From Apostichopus japonicus (Eukaryota; Echinodermata; Holothuroidea; Aspidochirotida; Stichopodidae): a stretch of 64,000 nucleotides of DNA. The DNA lies in NCBI RefSeq assembly GCF_037975245.1, contig NC_092580.1, positions 4,316,501 to 4,380,500 on the forward strand. Direction: 5' to 3'. The notes beneath the pieces are model-generated. The model had not been told where the DNA came from and ran no database searches. It saw only the letters and a list, made by a program, of their open reading frames with translations. Positions 20,995 through 33,900 of the stretch are shown here, piece by piece. How positions within the stretch are numbered: position 1 is the stretch's first letter; each line of letters opens with the position of its first letter. Made by a program: the position numbers and the translations under genes.

Positions 20995-23900
20995 ACCATT
21001 CATGTGCAAGCCTGAGATGAACAGATACTGTTACTACTTATTAGATCTTGTAGAAACTATATGAAGAGATTTTTGCATCAACCATGTAGCAATGTTTATA
21101 CGAAAAACTTAGGGAATGTTTTGTAGAAGCAATTCTCATCACGGAAAGCCTATAGTGACAGAGGTGGTTTAAGGGGTTCATTTAACCCAATATGTTCAGG
21201 AGCCCCCCCCCCCCCCCCAATGATAGGCCTACACAGATAACTACTGTATGTGATGTTTTGAATGAATAATGTAATGAGTGCCAACTTAACATAATTATTA
21301 ACATATTAACTTATTTCACTGCAGCAACTGACTGTTCTTGCTAACACATAAAGTAGTACTGCCCACATGCTTTCGCAGATATGTTGAATTCATGTATCAC
21401 GTGATGAACAGTGTATCCAACATGCATGCTTTGTGGTAGTTAAGCTTGCACTACATTCCATGATACTGTCTGAACTATATAGTAATGTCAATATATCTCG
21501 GTACAGTTAACAACGTACTGTGGTTTACACTTACTGTTTCATTTACATGCAATATGAATATACAGACTATATATTATGGCAAATTATGAAAACACTACCT
21601 ATACACGTCTATCTTTCGTAATAGTTATTATTATACTAGATAATAGTGTCGCTTCATATTAATCAGAATAATTTAAACTTAGACTCCGAGTGCTCCTTCT
21701 CATACAACGTATGATTATTCTGCTCAGTTAATTGTGTGTATATGCGTAACTCTCTGGACTTTTGAGCGGCAAGATGGTAAATATACAATCAAATAACGAG
21801 AAAATTTGTCGCTTTGGTGACTAAATAATTAGGAACAGGACATTGTAAGATGCAATATTCGAGCGCCGAACAGAAAACTGTATTGGCCAACTCCGCAACT
21901 TGCTTTCCCAAAATGTGAATTCTCAAAACCCTGGCTCATTTGAATACTCGGACAGGTTTTTGACAAGACACCTCGACGGATGATTTTGAGGTACTTTTTA
22001 TAGACCTATATCACGGAAGATCATTTGGTGACCTGTTATCTTTTTTACTCATCAAAGGATATAATTAAATGAACCAGCAAGGAGCGAATCCCTTGTTATA
22101 AAACATGGGAACTATGGGATTGGTTGTCATGGTGTAAGAGGATGATGTAAGAGGCCTTGTTAAAATCCGTCCGTCCATCCAATCATCAATGTGTGTACAT
22201 TGCTACAGTATAATATTGCATTTCCAAAGCACGAGGGGATACTCGCACCGAAGAAATGACATTGGTGCATCATTTATAAGCACAAATCTCATTATATAGG
22301 CCTATATATACTGTAATGCATGGTATAGGACTGCCTATACTGTAATGCATGGTATAGGACTATAGGCCTATACAGTATATGCCTATACTGTGACACATGG
22401 TATATGACTAGGATATGTCGACACTATACTATAGATGATCCTTCCTTCTCTCCGCGCGTAGCAACCATTTTGTGTGGATATATGTATTTCGGACAGGTGT
22501 TTCGTACTTTGATCACACGTGCTTATAGAGAGAATGTGTCTTACTTATTGATTATTGAGGTGTTAAAAATGTGACACTGAGTTGTGGAATATTGAAAACA
22601 GAGATTAGGAGTTCAATTATTGGTAGTCTATAACCCGGACAACTGTTAAAAAAAATCTCTGTGAATTTACAGCCAGTGTCTCTGTCAATTAGTTTCCAAG
22701 AGATTTATTGTACAACTACAATTATGCTATGTTTACATACACAAGGTATTTATTTACCTACAATCCATCTCGTGATATGACAGTAACATTTAATAATTGT
22801 ACAAAAGGTACAGTCACAGTCTTTGATGAAGAGAAACAATTACCTTTTGTTATTTGATGGACAGTGGGTGTATATTCTCTTTTAGTATCGCGATGCAAGG
22901 TATATATCAAAGGTATTAAATGCTTGAACCTGTGACCACATTAATATTCAAACACAGAGACAAACACACACATGCATGGTACGCTCATTTGAATGTATAC
23001 ACTATATGTAATTAGTGTATACATTACACGCCTATATAGCCTATCATGAGGTGTGCCGTTAGCTCAAGAAGACAAACTGAACGTAATTTTCGATAATTTA
23101 TCTAAGCAGCAGTCGATCTTCACCTAAACGTTATTGTGTTACATCATTTGGCCATCAGTTACCATACCTTCAAATTTGCAAATATCTGGGCCTCCGATCG
23201 CGGCAATTATTTTCATAAACACTTGTTCGATTGCTAGGCCTGACAATATGGCGCAAATTAGTTGATATGATTATTCGAGTGTGCGAACTAGCAAGCCGAG
23301 AAAACTTGGATTCACTGTCATCATGTTCGTTGCAAAAACTATTATAGGTCATCGATTTTTCATATGATGTGTTAAAACTTACATATATTATTTCGTAAGA
23401 AAGTTTGGCATTTTCGCAGCTTCGCGTGTTGAAATATATATATGCCGCGTTCTTGTGATAAAGGGAAAGAGGATAGATATATGTATATGATATATCCACA
23501 ACGATTGTTTTTCCAAATACGGTAAGTTTCCCTAAGATAACGTAAATATAAGAAACAAGACTCTCATGTAGTTGCAAAAACGGAATTCTGAAAATGAACA
23601 GAAAACTGTTGTAGTTTTACAACTATTTTTTAACAGTCTATACCCTATGCTGTAGTCACGTAAGCCTTCATATTTTGTTCTCTAGTTTTAAGCCATTGTG
23701 CATAACAGAAAAATTTCTGATGATGAGGTATATGAAAGGAAAAAAATGTAATTTCAATGTCCAGCTGAATGATCCAGCACTGAAATGGAAAAAGTATTGA
23801 TTGACTGACATTGACTTTTTCAAGACACCATAAAGGTTCTACTCTCACTTCAGATTTTACCGGAGAGGGGGGGGGGTAGGTTTCGGAGGGCTCAAATTTG

Positions 23901-24905
23901 ATGACGTTCCATATGGGAAGGGGTATTAGATTCTTTTTCTGTGATAAGATAATTTGTCAATAATTTTTCGGAGGTTGCCGAGGGGTGGTATAGCTATCAT
24001 ATGCTATCATATCATATCTATCATATTATGTTACAGAAAATTCCTGAACTTGTGTATCAATTAGGCCAATGAATGGGAAAATACATAGTGGGACTATTCG
24101 TGCGAATACATACCGGAATTGGTGTTATGTTTGGCCAAAGTATCGCTATGCATATATAGTCGGGGCCTTTTGTGTTTAAAAGAGTCCAGCCTGAAATTGG
24201 AGAGGGTGAGGGGTACGCTGCATGACGATAAAATGGACATTCACCCTGCACGTGATAACAGTATATACAGGGGAATGTCGACGTGGTTTTTAGCCCCTCC
24301 CCCCCCCACCACTTTCCCAACCCCACCACTTCCAATTGTTATGTTAATATTTGACAGGTCATAATTTTGCAAATTGAATGAAACGCTTGAGATATAAAAG
24401 ACAAGATTTTTGGATAAGACCGTCGAAAATTCGAAACCGAAATTTTGACCTGCTCCTCCAAATTGGACGAAAGAGTGGTATAAAGTGGAAATTTCGAAAT
24501 TCTGAATTAACATAAAATGAACAATACTGATAAATGCTCCTTTTTTTTATAATCACATACATATACAGAATTACCAGTATATATGCATGCGTTAGACACA
24601 GTTTGCTACAAGTCCGTTTAACAATGTTGGCATTGCATATGATATTGAGCTGAATATAACATATTGGCATCTAAACACAAATACATGTAATATGCACCTA
24701 TATCTTGATACATCAATAAAAATTGTTTTCATGAAAATGTGCGGGTTGTAGTCAGATACATAAGGACATTTTTTTGCTGGTTGCATATAACTGCATGCGT
24801 TTCCAAAAGTGCCCAGTTTGCACAGACATGTTTAATATACACTACAGTATCATAAACGCATTTTCATTGTTCAACACTCTTTACAATATTTTTCAGTTAC
24901 TAATG
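20995..24905. other. Long spacer with only small repeats
   Basis: No gene supported. Holds poly-C near 21205, three copies of a tatactgtaatgcatggtat-type unit at about 22305-22410, a 34-base palindrome aatgtatacacta/tagtgtatacatt at about 22996-23029, and G- and C-runs near 23868 and 24296. The longest frame (23170-23577, minus, 135 codons) has no recognisable motif. Confidence 0.5.
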
Positions 24906-24910
24906 AAATA

Positions 24911-25230
24911 CTTGCATAGCTGGTTAGAAGTTTCAAAGAATAAATAAAGAAATATATAGGTGTAGGAACAAGTTAGGTAAGGGGGTAGTTTGAAGTGGAG
25001 GAGGGGACGCAAAAAATGTTTCTCGCCCTCGTATTTTTATAAGTAGGGAAACACTCCAAATAACATTGAAAAAAGGTAACCCTATAGATAGCGCCAGGGC
25101 ACGAACACCAAACAACTTGATCCACTCTCAACCCATCTTTCCTTTATACATCGAGACTGTAATCAAGTGCACGCCACGGTGCGGTTGGTTCAACTATACT
25201 GGATAATGCTATTGAAATAACATTCAGTAA
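24911..25230 (+). repeat. Duplicated block A, right copy
   Basis: Second copy of 17207-17490, with insertions tctcgccctcgta and atagatagcgccag relative to it. Confidence 0.88.
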
Positions 25231-25254
25231 AAACGTAGCGCGACTACTAAACGT

Positions 25255-25592
25255 ACCTCCATAATTCTGCTGGGCACCTATCAACATAAAATTGTTCTGA
25301 GGTATGTAAGGTCAAGGCCCAGCCCGTTCCCCATCCCACCACACACACGTATTGAAAGTTATACTGTAACTATACAGGCTCATTGTTATAAAATAATGTC
25401 ATAAATTAAATTTTCAAGTTTCATGCAAAACCTCCATATATGTCTCTTGGGCACCTATCAAATATCTTCTTTTTTGTGGGGAATGGGTCAAGGCACATCC
25501 CACCCCTCCTCCCTCGAGCGTTCTGAAAGTAACTATATAGGTGCATTGCTATTTCATAACGTCATAACTTACATTTTCAGGTTCCATATGTA
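25255..25592. repeat. Two-copy tandem repeat, unit about 175 bp
   Basis: cctccata...tgggcacctatcaa, aaggc(c)ca..cc, gaaagtaactata/gaaagttatactg, gcattgctattt/tcattgttataa and cataact/cataaatta..ttttcagg recur in order from 25255 and from 25431. Confidence 0.8.
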
Positions 25593-25930
25593 CACTGCTA
25601 TACTTTAATGGTAAGAGACTGCATCATCAAATTAGTGTCTCGAATATTAAACCACTTCCGGGCATTCTATTATGTCATCATATGTGACTTCACGGTGCCA
25701 CCATTTTGATTCTCTTTTATTCCATTTTCGTTGTTTAATTAGAGGCATTATTCACAGAAAACAAACATTCACTTTGAATATACGTATAATGATGATACGA
25801 GTTTCAAAACGTCTAATTGGTCGGTTTCTGTGTATTTGAGTGAGTCACACAAACTCGAACGCTTGTTGAGGGTAAGAAAGTAACTGTATACGCTACACCA
25901 GCCGATTCACAAAGAGATTACAGTACCTAT

Positions 25931-26180
25931 ACTGTAAATCTTAAAGTTTTGTACCATAGTAAAAACTGGATCGCACTATCAAATCTGATAAATCGGTAGC
26001 AAGTGCTATTAGGATTACAGTAATAACTGAGGATATTTGTAATTCCAACAAATCCCAACAACTTGATTTGTTGGAATTACACATATCCTCAGTTCTAACT
26101 GTAATTCTAAATAGCACATGCTACCGATTTATATCGATATATTTTTACTGTCACTGTGGTACAAAACGTTAAATGTACAG
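25931..26180. repeat. 250-bp near-full-length palindrome (hairpin MITE-like)
   Basis: Arms pair over about 115 bases: ttttgtaccatagtaaaaa with tttttactgtcactgtggta, ggtagcaagtgctatt with aatagcacatgctacc, ataactgaggatatttgtaa with aattacacatatcctcagtt, closing at ccaacaaatc/gatttgttgg around 26056. No coding frame. Confidence 0.9.
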
Positions 26181-26358
26181 TAGTAACTGTGTTCTCTGTG
26201 TGTATCGGGTGGCTATACTACTGAAACCCATCTCAAATCCGGGTCAGATTATCAGGCTCACCTTGTTATTGGGATACAGGCTAACAGTATACGATAGGCT
26301 AGTACGGTTGTACTATAGCTAGTACAGTTTCCAGCAGGACTACACTACGTAGGCTACA

Positions 26359-26446
26359 AACGAACTGATGAATGTATTACAAGTATAGGAATATTAATGC
26401 AAAGATAGGGCGGCAGCTCACATTGACTTATTTTGCAAAGTTAGGT
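26359..26446 (+). repeat. Duplicated block B, right copy
   Basis: Second copy of 18143-18228. Confidence 0.85.
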
Positions 26447-26507
26447 TCTTATTTTCTGTGTTGCATCTGAAAACAACACCAATTAATGTGAGCAGTTTTA
26501 GAAACAT

Positions 26508-26884
26508 TGCAAAACCATTCTCTCTAACCTACAGGCCTAAATATACACAGAACAAACTTAAATACATCTAGATCATCCGTCTCATATTCGACATTTAAAC
26601 GGCTTCATCATTCCTCTCAAACCAAACACCGATAAGCTTATCAGAATTGTAAATTGACTGAATAAACATTTGCTTTGCAACAAGTTTTGTTATGAATAGA
26701 ATAAAATATGCTTCCATATCCAGTTGACCACACGCTGTCGACTGTTAACTGGGGTGTTGTTTGATTGGCCCATACAATTGTCTGTGCCGCTTCATGTGAT
26801 TGCAATCTGCACTATATTTAGTCTTTTCAAGTTTGGTATATACAGTAGATTGGTTTGCACATTTGTTGGCATTGTAAACTGACA
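26508..26884 (+). repeat. Duplicated block C, right copy
   Basis: Second copy of 19963-20226 with an extra segment near 26700-26830; ends about 750 bases before the first SLC26 coding exon. Confidence 0.85.
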
Positions 26885-26889
26885 CCTAC

Positions 26890-27625
26890 TCACATTCAGA
26901 GATCAAATTGTATGCGTTTGGATAAGACAAGTCTCATTTGTTTAATGTTTACTTTGGATTACGGTCCATATGGAAGCTATCCTTCAAGTTGGGGGAGTAT
27001 AGGCCTATAACACGTCGGAGAAAATACTGTTGCGTTGAATTTTGAGGTAAAGGAATCGTTCACTGTTGATGAAAGTCATGAATTAAACGTTCCGTTTCAT
27101 TTTGTGTTTGCAATCTCGGACACCAATGATTGTACAGTGCGTACGCGGTTTATTTGTGCTCTCTCAAATTAAAATTTGACACAATATGTTTGCAATACCT
27201 TTATTTCAATTATTAAATATATTGAGAAGCCAATTTTTTTTTAATGATATCTGAAGTGAATATATTATTTATGATAAATTATTAAATGTATTGCATAGGG
27301 TGCCTTTATATTTATAGCTTGATATAGATTTGTTTTTTTCAGGCCTAACAAGTCTCTGGACAGCGTTATTTTTTATCTGAGCTTTGAAAAGCAATATACA
27401 ACGTTGATACATAGGACTGAAACTATGCATGGGCTGGCAACCCACATATTTACACTTTCTGTCAATTAGAATAAAACGCATTTGTAACTTGTTTGACTTT
27501 TGCTATATCTATATGCCAATCAATGTTTTAATACAATTTTTATGTTTACACGGAGAGTAATTTCCAGCCAACTTACCCTTTTTGTTAATCTCATATATAG
27601 TTATTAATTTGAATTTCCACTTTCT
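26890..27625 (+). promoter_or_regulatory. Presumed upstream/intronic sequence of SLC26 gene 1
   Basis: No coding exon seen. The first coding exon at 27632 starts with a splice acceptor, so a non-coding 5-prime exon and promoter should lie upstream, here or farther left. I could not identify a TATA box or initiator with confidence. Confidence 0.3.
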
Positions 27626-27631
27626 TTTCAG

Positions 27632-27919
27632 GATCCACAGATCGTAAGCTATTTCGCTCGATTACCATGGCAACCATTTCCATTGCGAGACCAGTCTATG
27701 ACGACAAAGGTCTAAAAGAGTCATTTGCCAAGAAGGACAAACAACCAACACCTTCCTTAAGCGATCGAACGAAACAGAAATGGCAAAAATTTTCCATGAA
27801 AGAACAGCTAAAGACTTGGTTCCCAATCTCGACATGGTTAGTGAACTATGATATTAAAGGGAAGCTGTTAGGAGATGTGTTAGCTGGACTAACTATCGGT
27901 GTGGTTAATATTCCTCAGG
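27632..27919 (+). CDS. SLC26 copy 1, exon 1 (start codon, cytosolic N-terminus, TM1)
   Basis: Begins after ttttcag with 35 untranslated bases, ATG at 27667 in tacc-ATGG context. Encodes MATISIARPVYDD, then WFPISTWLVNYD and the TM1 segment ending IPQ. The RPVYDD start aligns with RPVYND of copy 2, which fixes both start codons. Confidence 0.95.
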
Positions 27920-30900
27920 GTGAGTAAAAAACTGTTATCTTCATTTCTTTGACTAAATTATATCAGTTTGATGTATTCTAAACTGTGGTAAATGAATTAC
28001 ATAAAGAATACATAAACAGCCTTGCAGGTTGGGCCCATGCATGGACCAATAAGACGACTACTCTCTTTTGAAGATTTCAGTTTCCCCATATATAGTATAC
28101 AGGCCTATATCATTGAAATGTGAACACATTATTAGTTATATATTTATATTTTATGTTTAGGTTTACAGTCTTTGTTCAGGGCCAAGGCCCTCTCACACGA
28201 CTTTACAACTTAACCCTGGTCATTGGTAACTTGTCACACCTACACACCAAAGTGTGCACAATTCAATCAGTCTCTCCTGGGGTACCACAGTGCACCACAA
28301 CCACGTGTCCCCGGGGGACTTCCCATAGGGTGCAGCCACAAACCGGCGCATGCACGCAACTATATTTACAAGTTACCTTGCAAGTCCCCATTTTATACAC
28401 CTGGGTGAAGAGAGGCAATGGAGATAAAGCGCCTTGCCCAAGGACACAACGCAATGATCAGTAGTAGAAATTTCGTGACTGTCAATGTCGTCAGCTGTTC
28501 AACTTTTCCTTTTTGCTTTAGGAATGGCATTTGCTGCTCTGACTCTACTTCCACCTGTCTTTGGTCTCTACGTGTCCTTCTTCCCGGTCATTTTCTATGT
28601 CTTGATGGGGAGTTGCCACCATCAGTCCTGGGGTGAGTTGGCAATTTACATCAATAGTACCACCATACACGTTTTCTATTTAAAATATGGTACTCTTAGG
28701 CTATAGTAGACAAAGTTAACTGATTGTTTGTAATAATGACACATTTTTAACATTTCAAGAAACGATTTACTTTTTGAAGTACAGAAGCTTACAAGCGCCA
28801 GTTGTGCTAATGGTTCCTTTCGTGAGTGAGAGGATATGCAATCTTAATTCCAAGGTGCACGTTCCTAAGCTCTATTTTTGTAACATAATATGGTCTAAAA
28901 CAATAAAGCTTTGTAATTATTAATCCTATATCGTGTCCCGCCTGCACTTAGGAAACGGTTTCTCCGTTTTTATTTTTTTTATTTTTATACTTAGTCTACT
29001 GTTAGCAAATTGTGAGCAAATATCCAATCTTTAAACAATAGCCTGCCACTGTTGGGTTATGTCGGCTGGAGTTCCATGAATAAACAACATCTTATGAACA
29101 ATACTGTGACTTGTTTACTTATTGAGATATCAATTATAAAACAATGAGTCAAGATTTATTTTTGTTTGCAGTTATCATTACACTGTTTACCTTTACTAAA
29201 TATATACTGCATGATGTATGGTGTTACAAATCAAACGTAGAAAAGAGAACGTGCATGCTATTTTAGGACTTGCAACTAAATTTCGGATATAATGGCTCTT
29301 GTAAACCTCCGTCGCTTAACCACACCACGTCAGGCCATGGGCTTTTAACATGTCGATCGCAAAGAGTGGTTAGACCCTCTGTAAAATGCCAAGGAGCCAC
29401 GCACACTTGTATACCTATAGGACCTTCTGATTACATATACCGACCTTCCTCGCATACAGGGTTCTTTTGCGACTTATGACATGTCTCGGAATCGTATAGG
29501 CCACAACAGAGCACCATACCACAGCCCGACTATATGTCGTAGCATTCGACATGCCTAGCACGATTTATACCATTAGCATGGCCTTGCATGGTTATGCCAA
29601 TCATCACTTTTGATTAGCAATTTTTAAGCACTTTTTATCATTAGTTTGTTGACATCTGTTATGTAATGGAATATCCCAAAACGAGATCATATACATCTAA
29701 AGGCGCGAGTTATCATGTTTTTATGGCTCGTATAGTATATGGTGAAGGTCGTGGTTAGTACCCTAACTAAATCCATAGCAAAATGGTAAAGTTTTGGTAT
29801 GAATTTTCCGCTATCCGCATTTCACGGTCACGTTTGTGACGTTATCATATTTAGCGACAGGAACGGTTTTGTATAAACCAGGTGGTTCTCAATAGCCGGC
29901 CAACCCGGATATATTTGAATCCCAGCCTTGAACACTCATAATCTCTGCATCATTCTTCTCGATCTGGATAAATTGAGATATTGTCTGCCAGTCGGCCACA
30001 AGCAAGGTTCTCTGTCTCTGGCCTTCGTAAAATATTAATTGAGACCCCTTTGCTGGACGCTATTCAGACTATAGCAATGTGATTTTCATTATCCTATATA
30101 AACACTAAGTGACGATTTTTACTAATGAAAGGAGACTCCCCCTATATATGGCTGACCGGATGCATTGTTTCCAGTAACAATACATCAAATACTATAGTCT
30201 AAAAGACATGTCATTGTTTTATATGCTGTAATACTTTTGTCAACAGAAAAGAGTTACAATAACAAATATATACGCATGCACAAATATTGGCATTTCCAAT
30301 GCTATATGTGACTAAATGTACTCTTAACTTCCAGGTGGGTTTGGAGTGACAGCTATCATGAGTGGTGACGCAGTGTCTAGAATATTGGATGCTCAGCAAC
30401 AGTCATCTGTGGCACCCTGTGTAGTGGACTCAAATATCGGAACCACTATACCATTCGAGACTTTGTCTCCCAATAATTCCGAGACCACGACACTGCAGCC
30501 TGGGACAGGGGACCCAGATAATCTTGACACAATCGTAGACGTTGCCATTACTATCACAATGCTTGCTGGAATCATGCAGGTAAAAGTATAGCCTATATCA
30601 ATGGTGAAGTTTTATGGGAATGTGGCGGATGGGGTATGGGTGGGGAGGGGAATTCCATGTTAGTGCCCAGCTGTTATGTTCTTCTTTCTCAGATGAAGGA
30701 ATTGATATAGCAGTTCGGTTCTCTTCCCCTTCTTAGATGATGATAATGGTTGCCCCAATTCCGTGACTATAAAATATGAGAATATAATGACTGTTACGTA
30801 CATGCATGGACTGCACTTTTATCTTTTCGGCGACCATGAGAACTTTGGCATCTAAACACTTGTTTTAGCTGCAGGCTTATTCGCGTATACCTCAGTATAC

Positions 30901-33900
30901 ATAGAAATGTCGCATTTACAGTGCCGTGCTGTCCTGCGCGCCGTTACGTACGTGGTTCAATGTGTGATTTCCGTGGTAATCAACTCTCTCCTGCTTTTTA
31001 GCAATTTTAGATATTGGTGCGATAAAATCGCTTAAATTGAATATCTTACTGTAAATTAAGTTGCATACAATTAAAATAATTAGGAATAGCGACGGGTGCT
31101 TGACTGTGTTAAGATCGTACCGAGATTAGCAATGGATATATGTGCATTAAACACAGTGCATAGAAACATGATCCTAACATCCCTCCACGCGAATGGAAAC
31201 TTTTTATATGAGTTTATATCGTACTGCCCAATGCTTAATACGACAAACGGCCATCAACGTGGCCGAAGATCCCTTAGGTTTTCCAATGATCATTAATTTA
31301 AGAAGTAACCTACTGGACTTCGTACCTTGCCAATTTATACCCCAGATAGGGGTATATCCGTCCAAAGACCATTCAACTCAATCCAGTGGGATAAAGTCCA
31401 TCTAACGTTAGCGATAAAGGTCTAAAGGTGGCGGTACAATGCTGGTGACCATACATTAATCAGTAAATCTCATATTTAAATGCTTCTTTCAAGTGGTCAC
31501 CGGCATCTCTGATTAACATCTATAATTTTCAGATAACCATGAAAAGTATAATTAACCGACATTTCTGTCGATCCGGCCAAGTGACTTTTTTGTTCAATTT
31601 GCATAACGCAATGGGAATGGGTTAAATTACCACGTCGTATCGTTGGTGCAACTTGAACAGCACGCACGTACATGTGTAGATGTAGGAAATTATCTAACAT
31701 ACTCGTCATCTTCCTTTATTCTTACTGTTTTGTACTGAGGGAACTGTTTTGTTCCCTCATTAAGCTTCGTTTGCTCTATACGCTCAAAAATAATCTCAGC
31801 TACATATAGTTTTGGTCGCAATATTTGATAACTTTCAGATATTTAATACTGAATTTCTTTGACGATGTAGTTCGTTATGCATGATCATTCGTATTCGTTT
31901 GAAATACTTTAACAAAACAAACCTTCACGTTCTTTTGATAAGAACATATAAGAGGTACATACAACTTTTCTTAACTGCACTAATCTAATGGTTTGTGAAC
32001 GAACGCTATGAAAACTGCTTTAAGCGTTAGACTTTCTTTCTGGTTAGAAAATGACGCTGCTTCTCAATGCGGACAAGTTATGTGTAATTCTGCTGAGATA
32101 TAAAAGAACTATGACTGTTTACTAGCATCGCCTCATATTCACACGATTTGCATTGATGTGCTGCGATTTGGCATGTTTCATGAAAAGGTGACCGGGATGC
32201 CCCGCGGATTCATTCCATGCATCAGAGTCTCTCTGATCAATATGGATCAATCAGTGAAACATATTGCAGGATCGTCTTGAGGCGCGGTCAACTTTTTGTG
32301 TCAATATTAAGAGAGGATATACCCAGACGAGGAAATGTCCCACCTTCTTTACACTGTGACGCACGGACAGTTGAGTATAGACTGGCCAAATACTGACATA
32401 AGTCATTAAGAACTTGGCAAAAGGTGTACGTTAAGATGGTTGACAGGATTAGCCATTCGATTCCAAGTTTGTAATAACTTGGATCATTTCTCTCTATTTA
32501 CAGGTCATAATGGGACTTCTACGTCTCGGATTCGTTTCTGTTTACTTGTCTAAATCCTTCATTCAGGCTTTGACAACAGGGGCTGCCTGTCACGTGATCA
32601 CCAGCCAAGTTCCAAGGGCGTTAGGGATAACCATAGATCGGTTTGGTGGTCCATTTTCTATTGTTTGGGTAAAAATTTCATGTCTGTTTTATTATCTTTG
32701 GTGGAATGTGCTTTCTCACTAAAAATAACCTTTCCCAGCCCAGCCCATATTATATGTGTGTGTGTGTGTATGTATTTATGCAAATTTATTCTCATACAGT
32801 TATTAAAGACATGTGCTTCTTGTATAGTTAAAGACACTACCATGTTGTGAGGGCAGGCGAGTCGAAGTTTGATATAGCAATCGCTGACTTTAAAATATAG
32901 AACAAGTCTGTATGTGACCTTTATGTGTGGTATACTGGTACCAAAATTTGGATCCTCCTTTGGAATTGACGTACCTTGTTTTGTTGCTGATAGAGACGAT
33001 CATATGAGGTCAAACTGAATACAACCTCCTGTAACCATGTGTGAAATTTGTGAAGATGTACATAAGGCCATAGTCATGAATGGTAAAAGCCTATATTTAA
33101 TTAGCCAATTTAAAGTCAACAGTAGAGATATCAACATTGAAATCTTGTATCTGAGTTTATATGCATGGGCAAAGAATCATTAAGCCCTGACTTGGTATGG
33201 TTTTCTTTATATATATATTTAATTTTCATCTTTCACGTCCAGACTTGGGTGGAAATCTTCAAAAATATTCCAAACATCAACTGGGCGACATTTATCGTAT
33301 CAGCGGTTTCACTAGGTATGCTAATTGGGCTGGCTTATGTGAACGATAAGTTCAAGGATAAATTACCCGTACCAATTCCTATGGATATGATTGTGGTAAG
33401 TTGCACATAATCATTGCTTTGAATGCCCAAAACGAATTTCACCACTATAATCTAAGTGAATCTGATGAGAAGTGTACACAATTGTTTATGTTTCTAGTAT
33501 CAACTCAGACGAGTCCGTTTCATAAACGAGTTGCAGAAGTTTATATATATTTAAAAAAAAATATGATGTACAAACATTAGGAACCCAGTAGACTATCAAT
33601 ACCATCTTTATCTAAGCGGTTTCCTTATTTAATGAGGAATGAATTAAAGATGATAATTTGCAAGTTCGTGACAAAATAATTTATCAACAGATCAAAGAAA
33701 TTGCACATTCAAAATCACACGAGATGCAAACTATCGGCACAATTCTGCCCAAAGCTAATTTATCCATTACACAAATTGGGTCATTGCCTCATCTGCTGTT
33801 GTCTGATACGATTATTTTCAACCATTTGAAGCACTAACTTGCAATGATACAAACTCGAATTATCAATGATGTTATTATGCTATTTCGCTCTTATTCTAGG

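Noticed and set aside
23170-23577. 135-codon minus-strand open frame
   Set aside because: Tyr/Ile/Ser rich with no motif, in AT-rich spacer, no splice logic; length is within chance for this composition.
13663-27632. PSMC2 expected between DNAJC2 and SLC26A5 by analogy with human
   Set aside because: No AAA-ATPase motif (Walker A or B) seen on either strand in the spacer.
28120-28464. 114-codon plus frame
   Set aside because: Lies wholly inside an interspersed repeat in SLC26 copy 1 intron 1.
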